DNA of 64,000 nt from Vicinamibacterales bacterium. GTDB lineage: Bacteria > Acidobacteriota > Vicinamibacteria > Vicinamibacterales > UBA2999. The first letter of the stretch is position 1, and each line of letters opens with the position of its first letter. Of the stretch, positions 50,228-58,755 are shown piece after piece. The stretch lies in the NCBI GenBank assembly GCA_041659285.1, contig JBAZYO010000004.1:384601-448600 (forward strand), read 5' to 3'. A model generated the notes under the pieces. The model made no database searches. It saw only the letters and a program-made list of their open reading frames with translations, and was not told the DNA's origin. The position numbers were made by a program, and so were the translations under genes.

Positions 50228-50944
50228 TTATTGGCCAAACAGTCGTTTCAGGAGACCCGGCGGCCTCAATTCTCCTGTGGCCGGCACGAGTTCCAGTCGC
50301 TGCCCGCCAATCGCCCTGGCCAACTCGTCATCCGCGGTCAGCGCCAGCAGTCCCAGGCCCCGCGATCGCGCCAGCCTCGAGAGGTCGGCCCCGAACGCGG
50401 CGACCGACTCGCGCGGGATGGTGGCCGACGGGTGCTCGGCGATCAGCAGGCGCGGGCCGAGCGCCAGCGCGCGGGCCAGGTGGATCCGCATGTGCACGTC
50501 GGCGGGCAGGTTCCCCGTCGGCACGTCGAACGCGGCGTCCGGCAGCCCCACCTCGCGCGCGAGCGCGGCGACCTGCGGCCACACCGCGGGATCGATCGGG
50601 TCCACCTCGAGCGTGAACGACATCGCGATGTTCTGCAGCACCGTGAACATCTGAATCACGATGCCGCGCGAGGTGACCATGCCGACGCCGTCGAGCGACT
50701 CGAGCCAGGCGGTGCCGTCGGCGATGGCCCTGGTGTTCTGCCCGAACAGGGCGACGTCGCCGGTGTCGGGCAGGGTCGCGCCGGTGACCACGTGCACGAA
50801 GGTCTGCGCGCCCACCTCGTCGAGTCCGTGGATGGCGAGGATGTCGCCCGGCGACAGGGTGAGCGCCTTGATGCGGAGCGGCCGCAGCGCCTGGTAGTCC
50901 TTGACCAGGTCGCGCACCTCGAGCAGCGGCGCGGCGGCGCTCAT
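50228..50944 (-). CDS. degenerate ABC-type ATPase-like protein
   Basis: About 238 aa from the ATG at 50944, overlapping the PHP gene stop as ATGA. The fold order of an ABC cassette is clear (LLEVRDLVKDYQ, GDILAIHGLDEVGAQTFV, a Q-loop region, ARALALGPRLLIAEHPSATI), but the key residues are missing: the Walker A GKS is GAQ, the LSGGQ signature is LPADV, Walker B DEP is EHP, and no H-loop His is evident. It is unlikely to hydrolyse ATP and may be a regulatory or structural relic. Confidence 0.7.
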   Translation of the reverse strand: MSAAAPLLEVRDLVKDYQALRPLRIKALTLSPGDILAIHGLDEVGAQTFVHVVTGATLPDTGDVALFGQNTRAIADGTAWLESLDGVGMVTSRGIVIQMFTVLQNIAMSFTLEVDPIDPAVWPQVAALAREVGLPDAAFDVPTGNLPADVHMRIHLARALALGPRLLIAEHPSATIPRESVAAFGADLSRLARSRGLGLLALTADDELARAIGGQRLELVPATGELRPPGLLKRLFGQ

Positions 50945-51798
50945 GATGGTCGCGGCCATCGCGCCGCCCGATCTTCCAGGGCGGCAAACGCGTCGGCCGG
51001 CAGCGACACCACGCCCAGCGTGCCGCGGCGCGCGCGCGCGGGCGCCGCCGCCGGGTCATCGCCGTGAAAGTCCGAGCCGCCGCTCACGAGCACGCCCAGC
51101 CGCGCCGCCAGTCCCCGGTAGTCCACTTCGTCCGCCGGCGTGTGATCCGAGTGATACACCTCGATGGCATCCAGGCCATCGTCCACCAGCGGCCGGATCA
51201 GCTCGTCTCGCCCGGTCACCGCCGGATGCGCGAACGACACCAGGCCGCCGGCGGCATGAATGACCTCCACCACGGCGGCCGGACTCGGGCCCGTGCGCGG
51301 CACGTAGGCGGGCTGGCCGTTGGCAAGCCAGCGATCGAAGGCCTCCCGGACGGAAGCGACGTAACCGGCGCTGATCAGGGCCCGCGCGAGCTGCGGGCGT
51401 CCCACGGAGGATCCGGGCCGCGTCGCCGCGGCCGTCAGCAGCGCGTCCACATCCACCGGCAGGCCGAGCGCCGCCAACCGCGCGCCAATCTCACGCACGC
51501 GCGACACGCGAACGGCCCGCTGCCCTTCGAGGAACGCCGCCAGCGCCGCATTGCCGGGATCGAAAAAATACCCGAGCAGGTGGACGTCACGGGCGTCGGC
51601 GATCGAGGTGACCTCGATGCCCGGCACCAGGCGAATGCCGCGGGCCGCCGCTTCCGCGCCGACCTCGACGAGCCCGGCCACGGTGTCGTGATCGGTCACG
51701 CTCATGGTGGTGATGCCGGCCGCGGCGACGCGCGCCACGAGCTGGGCGGGCGTCAGGCGGCCGTCGGAAGCAGTGGTGTGTAAGTGAAGGTCGATCAC
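50941..51798 (-). CDS. PHP-domain phosphoesterase (RNase AM/TrpH-like)
   Basis: About 285 aa from the GTG at 51798, which overlaps the Fur-fusion stop (GTGA). PHP metal ligands are visible: IDLHLHTTASDG, SVTDHDTVAG, PGIEVTS, SFAHPAV and GGSDFHGDD. This is the layout of YciV/TrpH-type enzymes that degrade 3',5'-nucleoside bisphosphates or RNA 5' ends. Part of the minus-strand operon. Confidence 0.85.
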   Translation of the reverse strand: MIDLHLHTTASDGRLTPAQLVARVAAAGITTMSVTDHDTVAGLVEVGAEAAARGIRLVPGIEVTSIADARDVHLLGYFFDPGNAALAAFLEGQRAVRVSRVREIGARLAALGLPVDVDALLTAAATRPGSSVGRPQLARALISAGYVASVREAFDRWLANGQPAYVPRTGPSPAAVVEVIHAAGGLVSFAHPAVTGRDELIRPLVDDGLDAIEVYHSDHTPADEVDYRGLAARLGVLVSGGSDFHGDDPAAAPARARRGTLGVVSLPADAFAALEDRAARWPRPS

Positions 51799-52817
51799 CG
51801 GCTGGCGGCGCGCGCGCGCGTCTTCGCGCTCCCGCCTTGGCGGGGACGCTTCGGCGTGGCAAGGGGCTTCTTCACGGCGCCGCGCTGGCGCTTGACCAGC
51901 GCGCGGTACTCGCGAATCAGCATCTCGAGGTGCTCGCGCTCTTCGTCGGCGAACTCGAGGAAGATCTGCTTGCCTTCGGAGTCTTCGAAACGCTCGCCAT
52001 AGCGCTTGAAGAACCGGTGCGAGCCGCGCTCGCAGCGGATGCCGATGCGCAGCGCCTCGAGGTCGTCGACGCCGTCGCGCCGCAACTGGTCGGCGCCGGC
52101 GGCGAACAGGCCGTTGGCGGCGCCCTTGAAGAACAGGAAGGTGGGCCGCGACTCGAGCTGCGGATCCTGCTTGAGCAGATCCTGGTAGCGCGCTTCGAGC
52201 GTGGCGAGGTGGTGCTTCTCTTCGGTCGCCAGCTTGTGAAAGATCTGCCGGCCGCGCGGGTCCTTCACCAGCCGGGCGCCGCGGGCGTAGAACTCCAGGC
52301 CGCTGCGCTCGGTGGCAATCGCAATGCGCAGCGCGTCGCGGGCAAACAGCAGCCCGCTGTTGGACCCTTCGTCGGCGGGGGCGCGGCCGGTGGTGCACGC
52401 CTCGCAGGTGCCGTAGATCTGCACCACGCTCTGCCGCGCCGTGAACGCCCGCGCCGCCGCGATCTCCTCGACCAGCGACTCGATGTCGGAGCTGAGGAAT
52501 TCGTACGAGCGGTTGCAGGTCTTGCAGATGAGGTGAAAGTGCCGCGGATGCCGGTACGAGTGCTCGAACCGGAAGCGGCCCTCGCCGAAGTCCACCTTGC
52601 GGGCAATGCCCGCCTCTTCCATCCACTGCAGGGTGCGGTAGACGGTGGCGCGGCTGATGCGCTCGTCTTCACGCTTGATCAGCACGACCAGATCGTCAGC
52701 GCTGAGGTGTCCCTCCTGCTTGAGGAACACGTTGACGATCAGGTCGCGCTTGGTCGAGCGCTTGGTACCGGCGGGCCTGAGCCGATCGAGATCCGGAATG
52801 GCCGCCGTGGTGGCCAT
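51795..52817 (-). CDS. Fur-family regulator fused to a rubrerythrin-like di-iron domain
   Basis: A 340-aa two-domain protein. Residues 1-145 are Fur-like: winged helix (LSADDLVVLIKRE, RISRATVYRTLQWMEEAG), the metal-site HPRHFHLIC and paired CxxC (98/101 and 138/141). Residues about 155-305 are a ferritin-like four-helix bundle with di-iron ligands E170, E199/E200 and H202/H203, E263, and E293/H296 (ATEEKHH, ADEEREH). The Ala/Lys-rich tail is basic. A sensor in which a di-iron centre controls a Fur repressor is a reasonable guess. It lies 6 bp after erpA. Confidence 0.85.
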   Translation of the reverse strand: MATTAAIPDLDRLRPAGTKRSTKRDLIVNVFLKQEGHLSADDLVVLIKREDERISRATVYRTLQWMEEAGIARKVDFGEGRFRFEHSYRHPRHFHLICKTCNRSYEFLSSDIESLVEEIAAARAFTARQSVVQIYGTCEACTTGRAPADEGSNSGLLFARDALRIAIATERSGLEFYARGARLVKDPRGRQIFHKLATEEKHHLATLEARYQDLLKQDPQLESRPTFLFFKGAANGLFAAGADQLRRDGVDDLEALRIGIRCERGSHRFFKRYGERFEDSEGKQIFLEFADEEREHLEMLIREYRALVKRQRGAVKKPLATPKRPRQGGSAKTRARAASR

Positions 52818-52823
52818 GACGAT

Positions 52824-53201
52824 CTAGCCAGTGAAGGACGAACCGCAGCCGCAGGTCGACGTCGCGTTGGGGTTCTTGATGGTGAAGCCGCCGCCCGTGA
52901 TGGTGTCGACGAAGTCCACTTCAGCGCCCTTGAGGTAGCTGACGCTCACCGGATCGACGAACAGGCGCACGCCGTTGGATTCAAACAGCTGGTCGCCGAC
53001 GCCGCCGCCCTCTTCGATCATCAGGCCGTACTGGAAGCCCGAGCAGCCGCCGCCCTGGACGAACACGCGCAGCCCGCTCTCGAGCTTGCCTTCTTCGGCG
53101 AGCAGTTCGCGGATCTTCCCGGCCGCCGATTCGGTGACCGTGATGAGGGTCTCGATCACGACAGGCATGTCTGGGGTGATGGTGTGCGTCTCGGTGTTCA
53201 T
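52824..53201 (-). CDS. erpA: A-type iron-sulfur carrier protein ErpA/IscA-like
   Basis: A 125-aa HesB/IscA-family protein. The three cluster cysteines are present: GGGCSGFQYG and the C-terminal STCGCGSSF. The core VTESAAGKIRELLAEEG and DPVSVSYLKGAEVDF are typical. It donates Fe-S clusters to apoproteins; the upstream class I fumarase is a likely client. A short AT-rich gap precedes it. Confidence 0.9.
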   Translation of the reverse strand: MNTETHTITPDMPVVIETLITVTESAAGKIRELLAEEGKLESGLRVFVQGGGCSGFQYGLMIEEGGGVGDQLFESNGVRLFVDPVSVSYLKGAEVDFVDTITGGGFTIKNPNATSTCGCGSSFTG

Positions 53202-53255
53202 GATTAGTCCTTAGTTTAACAGGTTCTTAGACCGCTCAAAACCTCGTTTTTTGGC

Positions 53256-54785
53256 CTAAAAACTGGCTTCCGCCAGCTCAGCCAACTGGCGTGCCGATGC
53301 CTGTTCGAGGTCCTGGTGCAGGCTGTTGCCATGAGCGTCCATGGTCACGATGGCAGGAAACTCCCTAAACTGTAGATGCCACATCGCCTCAGGAGTTCCA
53401 AACTCCAGTAGCGACACTCCATCCACCCGTTCAATGCAGCGCGCGTAGAACTGGGCGGCGCCGCCAATCGCGTTGAGGTAGACGGCCCCGTGCTCTTTCA
53501 GGCCGGCCAACGTCTTGCCGGCCATGCCGCCCTTGCCGATCACCACCCGCACGCCGTACTTGCCGATGATGTCGGCCTGGTAGGGCTCTTCGCGAATGCT
53601 GGTCGTGGGCCCCGCCGCGGTGACCTTCCACGAACCGTCGGCCTGCTTGGCCACCACCGGGCCGCAGTGATAGATCACGCCGCCGTTGAGGTCGACCGGC
53701 GGCGCGTGGCTCGCCAGGTGATGATGCACGGCGTCGCGTCCCGTGTGGGCGGGGCCGCTGATCAGCACCACGTCGCCGACCTTGAGCGCGCGGACGGTGG
53801 CCTCGTCAATCGGCGCGCGCAACACCACTTCGCGGCCGGTGCGCTTGAACCCGGCCTGGTCCATCATCGGGATGGTCGGCACCGACGGATCGCGATAGAT
53901 CCAGTCCGTGATCGCGCCGGTCGTGCCGTCGAGGGTCACGCCGAGGCGGCGGTACGCCCAGCAGTCGTAGGCGACCGACACGAAGAAGCTCGCCGGCAGG
54001 CGATTCTGCGCGCCGACCTTGCAGCCGATCAGCGAAACACGGCCGCCGAACCCCATCGCGCCGACGCCGAGCGTGTTGACCGTGCGCATGATCTCCGCTT
54101 CGAGATCGGCCAGCCGCGAATCCGGGTTGACATCGTCCAGGCTGCGGAACAGCTGCTGCTTTGCCTCGAGGTAGCCGCTGGTGCGATCGCCGCCGATGCA
54201 CACGCCGATCGCGCCTGGGGCGCAGCCCTTGCCTTGCGCGTTCCACACCGCGTGCAGGATGCACTTGCGCACGCCTTCGATGGTGCGGTCGGCGCGGCCC
54301 AGGTGCGGCAGTTCAGCGGGGAGCGAATACTGCGCGTTCATGTTCTCGCAGCCGCCGCCCTTCAGCAGCAGCTTCACTTCGATGTCGTCGCGCTCCCACT
54401 GCTCGAAGTGGATCACCGGCGTGCCGGGCCCGAGGTTGTTGCCGCTGTTGTCGCCGGTCAGCGAATCGACCGAGTTGGGGCGCAGCTTGCCGCGCCTGGT
54501 GGCCTCGGCAATGGCCTCCTTGATCTGCTTCTTCATCCAGATCTGGTTCGCGCCGACCGGCGTCTTGACCTCGAAGGTCGGCATGCCGGTGTCCTGGCAA
54601 ATGGCGCCTTCCACTTCGACCGCCTGGTCGATGTTCTGGCTGATGATGTTCAGCGCCTGCTTGGCGCGGGTGCCGTCCTCTTCGGTGTCGAGGGCATGCT
54701 TCATGGCCGCCCGCACGTCGGGCGGCAGGTCCGTGGAAGTCTTGATGATCAGCGCGACCACGGAGTCGAAAAAGCTGGGCAGCAT
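53256..54785 (-). CDS. fumA: class I fumarate hydratase
   Basis: A single-chain iron-sulfur fumarase (509 aa) with alpha and beta domains fused, interconverting fumarate and malate in the TCA cycle. Cluster cysteines lie in ICQDTGMP, GGGCENMN and GKGCAPGAIGVCIGGDR; the beta domain has GDVVLISGPAHTGRD, GPTTSIREEPYQ and VIGKGGMAGKT. Normal length for FumA/FumB. It is divergent from the permease gene, with 30 bp between starts. Next genes on the strand are Fe-S and iron-linked, a plausible shared theme. Confidence 0.93.
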   Translation of the reverse strand: MLPSFFDSVVALIIKTSTDLPPDVRAAMKHALDTEEDGTRAKQALNIISQNIDQAVEVEGAICQDTGMPTFEVKTPVGANQIWMKKQIKEAIAEATRRGKLRPNSVDSLTGDNSGNNLGPGTPVIHFEQWERDDIEVKLLLKGGGCENMNAQYSLPAELPHLGRADRTIEGVRKCILHAVWNAQGKGCAPGAIGVCIGGDRTSGYLEAKQQLFRSLDDVNPDSRLADLEAEIMRTVNTLGVGAMGFGGRVSLIGCKVGAQNRLPASFFVSVAYDCWAYRRLGVTLDGTTGAITDWIYRDPSVPTIPMMDQAGFKRTGREVVLRAPIDEATVRALKVGDVVLISGPAHTGRDAVHHHLASHAPPVDLNGGVIYHCGPVVAKQADGSWKVTAAGPTTSIREEPYQADIIGKYGVRVVIGKGGMAGKTLAGLKEHGAVYLNAIGGAAQFYARCIERVDGVSLLEFGTPEAMWHLQFREFPAIVTMDAHGNSLHQDLEQASARQLAELAEASF

Positions 54786-54815
54786 ATCTGTCCAGTTTAG
54801 GCGAACTTTCGGGCG

Positions 54816-57281
54816 TTGGCCATCGTCTCACCAAGGGTGAGACTCGCCCTGCGACGCCTGTTCAAGAGCCCGGCCTTCGCCCTGACCGCGGTCGTGACCG
54901 TGGGCGTCGCCATCGGCGCCAACGCCCTGATCTTCAGCGTGGTCAACGGCATCATCCTCAAGCCGCTGCCCTATTCCCAGCCGGCGGCCCTGGTCGGTGT
55001 GTGGCATGTGGCCCCGGGGGTCATGGCCGGGCCGCTCAACCAGTCGGCCGCGACGTATTTCATGTATCGCGACAGCGCGCAGGTGTTCCAGGACATCGGT
55101 CTCTGGACCAACGGCTCGGCGACCGTCACCGGCCGCGGTGAGCCGGAGCAGGTGCAGACCTTGAACGTGACGGATGGCACGCTCGGCGTGCTGGGCGTGC
55201 GGCCGGCCCTTGGCCGGGGTTTCACGCGCGAGGACGACCTGCCCACCGGTCCGGACGTGGTGATGCTGTCGCACCGTTACTGGCAGCGGGTGTTCAGCAG
55301 CAGCCCGTCGGCGGTTGGCCAGACGCTGATGGTGAACGGCAAGGCCAGCGAAGTGATCGGCGTGCTGCCGGAAGGCTTCCGGTTCCTGGATCAGGATCCG
55401 TCGATCTTCGTCACCTTCCAGTTCAACCGCGCCGAAATCCACGCCGCGGGGTTCAGCTACCAGGGCATCGCGCGGCTCAAGCCCGGGATCAGCATCGCGC
55501 AAGCCAATGCCGACGTCGAGCGGCTGCTGCCGACGCTGACCGAGCGGTTTCCGCTGCCGCCTGGCATGACCAAGAAAATGTTCGACGAGGCACGCTTAGG
55601 CAGCCTGGTGCGGCCGCTGGCGGTCGACGTCGTCGGTGACATCGGTACCATGCTCTGGCTGATGCTCGGCACGGTGGCGCTCGTGCTGGTCGTCGCCTGC
55701 GCCAACGTCGCCAACCTGTTCCTGGTCCGCGCCGAGGGCCGCCAGCAGGAGCTCGCGGTGCGGCTCGCGCTCGGCGGTTCGAGCGGCCGCATCGCATGGG
55801 AGTTGCTCTCTGAATCACTGCTGGTCGCGCTGGTCGGCGGCGTGGCCGGCATCGCGCTCGCCTACGGCGGCATCCAGTTGCTGGTGTTCCTGGAACCTGC
55901 CCAGTTGCCGCGGCTCAACGAGATCACGCTGGATCCGATCGTGCTGATGTTCACGCTGGCCCTGTCGCTAGTGGCCGGCCTGCTGTTCGGCGCCATCCCG
56001 GTGCTCAAGTACGCGCGCCCGCAGCTGGCGGCGGCGCTGAAGGACAGTTCGCGCGGGTCCAGCGAGGGCCGCGAACGTCATCGCGCGCGCAACACGTTCG
56101 TCGTGGCGCAGGTGGCACTCGCCGCCATCCTGCTGGTGGCGTCCGGACTGATGGTCCGCACCTTCCTCGCCATTCGCGAGGTGCCGCCGGGATTCACGCA
56201 GCCGGAACAGGTCCTGACGATGCGGATCTCGATTCCCGAGGCGGTGGTCGAAGACGCCGGCCAGGTCGCGCGACTGCACGAGCAGATCGTGCACAACATC
56301 GAGGCGGTGCCGGGCGTGACCGCAGTCGGCACGACCTCGTCGCTGCCGCTCGACGGGAACAACAACAACGACCCGATCTGGGTCGAGGACTTCCCCGCTC
56401 CCGAGGGCCAGATCCCGACGCTGCGACGCCACAAGCACGTCGGCGAGGGCTATTTCGGCGCGATGGGGAATCACGTCGTCGCCGGCCGGGATCTCACCTG
56501 GCGCGATGCCCACACGATGGCGCCGGTCGCGCTCGTCAGCGACAATCTGGCGCGCGAGTACTGGAAGGATCCAGCCCGCGCCGTCGGCCGGCGCATCCGC
56601 CGCTCGCCGCAGACGCCGTGGGTTGAAATCGTCGGCGTCGTCGGCGACGATCGCCAGGACGGCGCCACGCAGCCTTCGCCGACCACGGTTTATTGGCCGA
56701 TCCTGGCGGGCGGCTTCGATGGCCAGCCCTCCATCCAGCGATCGCTCGCGTACGCTATTCGCTCGTCGCGCCTGCAGTCGCCCGGCTTCCTGCCCGAAGT
56801 GCAGCGGGCGGTGTGGAGCGTGAATCCGAACCTGCCGCTCGCGCGCGTGCGCACCCTGGCGGAAATGTACGAGCGTTCGATGGCGCAGACCTCGTTCGTG
56901 CTCGTGATCCTGGGGATTGCCGCCTCGGTCACGCTGCTGCTCGGCATCGTCGGCATCTACGGCGTGATCGCCTACATCGTGTCGCAGCGGCGGCGTGAGA
57001 TCGGCATCCGCATGGCGCTCGGCGCGCACCGCGGCACGGTGCAGCGGATGTTCATCGGCCGCGGCGTGTTGCTCGCCGCCATCGGCCTGGTCGTCGGCCT
57101 GGTGTCGGCGTCGCTGCTGATGCGCCTGCTGAGTTCGCTGCTGTTCGGCGTGAGCCCGTTCGACCCGCTCACCTACGCCGCGGTGGTCTCATCACTCGCC
57201 CTCGTGGCGCTGGTCGCCACCTGGCTGCCCGCACGCCAGGCGACGCGGGTGGACCCGATGTCCGCGCTCCGCGCGGATTGA
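54816..57281 (+). CDS. ADOP-type MacB/FtsX permease 3 (no prefix domain)
   Basis: An 821-aa permease with two MacB-periplasmic/FtsX units: LALRRLFKSPAFALTAVVTV at the start, VVMLSHRYWQRVFSSSPSAV in the first periplasmic domain, and RRREIGIRMALGAHRGTVQR and a second C-terminal RVDPMSALRAD. It lacks the ADOP prefix domain and PadR neighbour of the pair at 39-45 kb and has no ATPase partner. The TTG at 54816 or the GTG at 54837 could be the start; neither has a clear ribosome site. Confidence 0.85.
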   Translation: MAIVSPRVRLALRRLFKSPAFALTAVVTVGVAIGANALIFSVVNGIILKPLPYSQPAALVGVWHVAPGVMAGPLNQSAATYFMYRDSAQVFQDIGLWTNGSATVTGRGEPEQVQTLNVTDGTLGVLGVRPALGRGFTREDDLPTGPDVVMLSHRYWQRVFSSSPSAVGQTLMVNGKASEVIGVLPEGFRFLDQDPSIFVTFQFNRAEIHAAGFSYQGIARLKPGISIAQANADVERLLPTLTERFPLPPGMTKKMFDEARLGSLVRPLAVDVVGDIGTMLWLMLGTVALVLVVACANVANLFLVRAEGRQQELAVRLALGGSSGRIAWELLSESLLVALVGGVAGIALAYGGIQLLVFLEPAQLPRLNEITLDPIVLMFTLALSLVAGLLFGAIPVLKYARPQLAAALKDSSRGSSEGRERHRARNTFVVAQVALAAILLVASGLMVRTFLAIREVPPGFTQPEQVLTMRISIPEAVVEDAGQVARLHEQIVHNIEAVPGVTAVGTTSSLPLDGNNNNDPIWVEDFPAPEGQIPTLRRHKHVGEGYFGAMGNHVVAGRDLTWRDAHTMAPVALVSDNLAREYWKDPARAVGRRIRRSPQTPWVEIVGVVGDDRQDGATQPSPTTVYWPILAGGFDGQPSIQRSLAYAIRSSRLQSPGFLPEVQRAVWSVNPNLPLARVRTLAEMYERSMAQTSFVLVILGIAASVTLLLGIVGIYGVIAYIVSQRRREIGIRMALGAHRGTVQRMFIGRGVLLAAIGLVVGLVSASLLMRLLSSLLFGVSPFDPLTYAAVVSSLALVALVATWLPARQATRVDPMSALRAD

Positions 57282-57293
57282 GGGATGATTGAG

Positions 57294-57405
57294 GGATGAT
57301 TGGGGTCAGGTCAAGAAAATCACAGTTTCGGATGATTGGGGACGGAGTATGACCTGTTCCTAATCATCCCTTAGTGTGATTTTCTTGACCTGACCCCAAT
57401 CATCC
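57294..57405. repeat. 112-bp element with perfect 31-bp inverted repeats
   Basis: 57294-57324 and 57375-57405 are perfect 31-bp reverse complements (ends GGATGATTGGGGTCAGG / CCTGACCCCAATCATCC). The 50-bp centre has a nested pair GGATGATT (57330-57337) / AATCATCC (57362-57369). No coding capacity. MITE- or REP-like, or a strong bidirectional terminator. Confidence 0.9.
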
Positions 57406-57422
57406 ATCTGTAACATGGCGGT

Positions 57423-58064
57423 GTGAAGCCGCTTCTGGCGTTCGCAGTGCTGCTGATCGCGTCCACCTCGGCGTGGTCGCAGAGCCAGAGCCACGGCCGG
57501 CTCTTCCCGCCCTCAGACCTCGGCCTGCTCGAAGCCCCTGACCGCGATCTCTGGCAGCGGCCCGATCAGATCATGGACGCCATGGGCATTGCCGACGCCT
57601 CGGTCGTCGCCGACATCGGCGCCGGCAGCGGCTGGTTCACCATCCGCCTCGCGCGGCGGGTCGGCCCACAGGGGTTGGTCTATGCCGAAGACGTACAGCC
57701 CGAGATGATCAACGCCATCACGCGGCGCGTGCTAAAAGAGGGCCTGACCAACGTGCGGGCAGTGCGCGGGCAGAACAACGACCCTCGCCTGCCGGCGGGT
57801 TCACTGGATGCCATTCTCGTGGTGGACGCGTATCACGAGATCGAAGACCGCGTCACGATGCTCGCGAACCTGGCGCGCGCGCTCAAGCCGCAGGGGCGTA
57901 TCGGCGTGGTGGACTTCAAGCTCGATGGCACCGGCCCGGGGCCGTCCATTGAAGAACGGGTGAGCCCCGACGTCGTGGTGAAAGACGCGGCGAAGGCAGG
58001 GCTCCGGCTGGTTCACCAGGAGCCCTTTCTGCAGTATCAGTATTTCCTGATTTTCGGGAAGTAG
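57423..58064 (+). CDS. exported class I methyltransferase-like protein
   Basis: A 213-aa protein with signal peptide MKPLLAFAVLLIASTSAWSQ, then a SAM-binding domain: VVADIGAGSGWFTIRLARRV (motif I), VYAEDVQPEMI, LDAILVVDAYHEIEDRVTML and IGVVDFKLDG. SAM is not expected outside the cytoplasm, so activity is uncertain; similar proteins with leaders are common in this lineage. GTG start chosen because the leader begins there. Confidence 0.72.
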   Translation: MKPLLAFAVLLIASTSAWSQSQSHGRLFPPSDLGLLEAPDRDLWQRPDQIMDAMGIADASVVADIGAGSGWFTIRLARRVGPQGLVYAEDVQPEMINAITRRVLKEGLTNVRAVRGQNNDPRLPAGSLDAILVVDAYHEIEDRVTMLANLARALKPQGRIGVVDFKLDGTGPGPSIEERVSPDVVVKDAAKAGLRLVHQEPFLQYQYFLIFGK

Positions 58065-58070
58065 CGCGGA

Positions 58071-58112
58071 GGGGTCAGACCCCTCGGCACTTCCCACTCG
58101 GGGTCAGACCCC
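58071..58112. repeat. paired GGGGTCAGACCCC palindromes
   Basis: Two identical 13-bp palindromes at 58071-58083 and 58100-58112, 29 bp apart, in the gap between convergent genes. The GGGGTCA core also occurs in the element at 57294 and, as AGGGGTCATCC, near 50205. REP-like. Confidence 0.8.
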
Positions 58113-58118
58113 ATTTGG

Positions 58119-58736
58119 TCAGACGGCGCGGTGCGAGAGGAACTTCCAGGCGCTCGGCAGCACCAGGCCCGCGGCCACAATCTTGACCACGTCCACCAGC
58201 ACGAACGGATAGAAGCCGGTGGCCAGGGCCGCGCTCATGCCGACGCCGTTCGCCAGCCACAGCACGCCGCCCGCGAAGATTACCGACAGGCCCACGGCCA
58301 TGGCGGCAATCGACGAGAGGTAGCGGCGGTCCAGGCCGCGCTCGGCGAGCAGGCCGGTCACGAACGCCGCCAGCGGATACACCATCAGGAAGCCGCCGGT
58401 GGGGCCCAACAGCCTGGCAACACCTTGCGGCAGTTCGGGTGAGAACGCAAACACCGGCAGGCCGGCCAGCCCAAGCGTGAGATAAAGGATCTGGCTGAGG
58501 GCGCCCAGACGGGACCCGAGAGCCGCCGCGCCGATGAGCACGACCATCGGCTGGATCGTGAACGGCACGGGCGTGAACGGCAGCGGAAAGCTCAGCTGCG
58601 CCGCCGACGCCGTGAGCACCGCCACGAAGACGACCGACAGCGCTTGTACGCCGGTCCACACGTTGGCGGAGCCCGCGCGCATGCTGACCTGATCGAGAAT
58701 CGTGGATGCGTGCGAGACGATGGGGCGTGATGTCAT
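58119..58736 (-). CDS. bioY: biotin transporter BioY (ECF substrate-binding subunit)
   Basis: A 205-aa membrane protein from the ATG at 58736 with about six helices. BioY features: SFPLPFTPVPFTIQPMVVLI near the first helices, LGALSQILYLTLGLAGLPVF, and GPTGGFLMVYPLAAFVTGLL. It captures biotin; no ECF ATPase or T-component is nearby, so it may act alone or with shared modules. Its start codon overlaps the upstream-most possible thiD start on the other strand. Confidence 0.88.
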   Translation of the reverse strand: MTSRPIVSHASTILDQVSMRAGSANVWTGVQALSVVFVAVLTASAAQLSFPLPFTPVPFTIQPMVVLIGAAALGSRLGALSQILYLTLGLAGLPVFAFSPELPQGVARLLGPTGGFLMVYPLAAFVTGLLAERGLDRRYLSSIAAMAVGLSVIFAGGVLWLANGVGMSAALATGFYPFVLVDVVKIVAAGLVLPSAWKFLSHRAV

Positions 58737-58755
58737 GACACGGAATTCTACTGGT

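Noticed and set aside
58737..58755. TPP riboswitch before thiD
   Set aside because: Only 19 bp lie between the divergent starts and no TPP motif is present.
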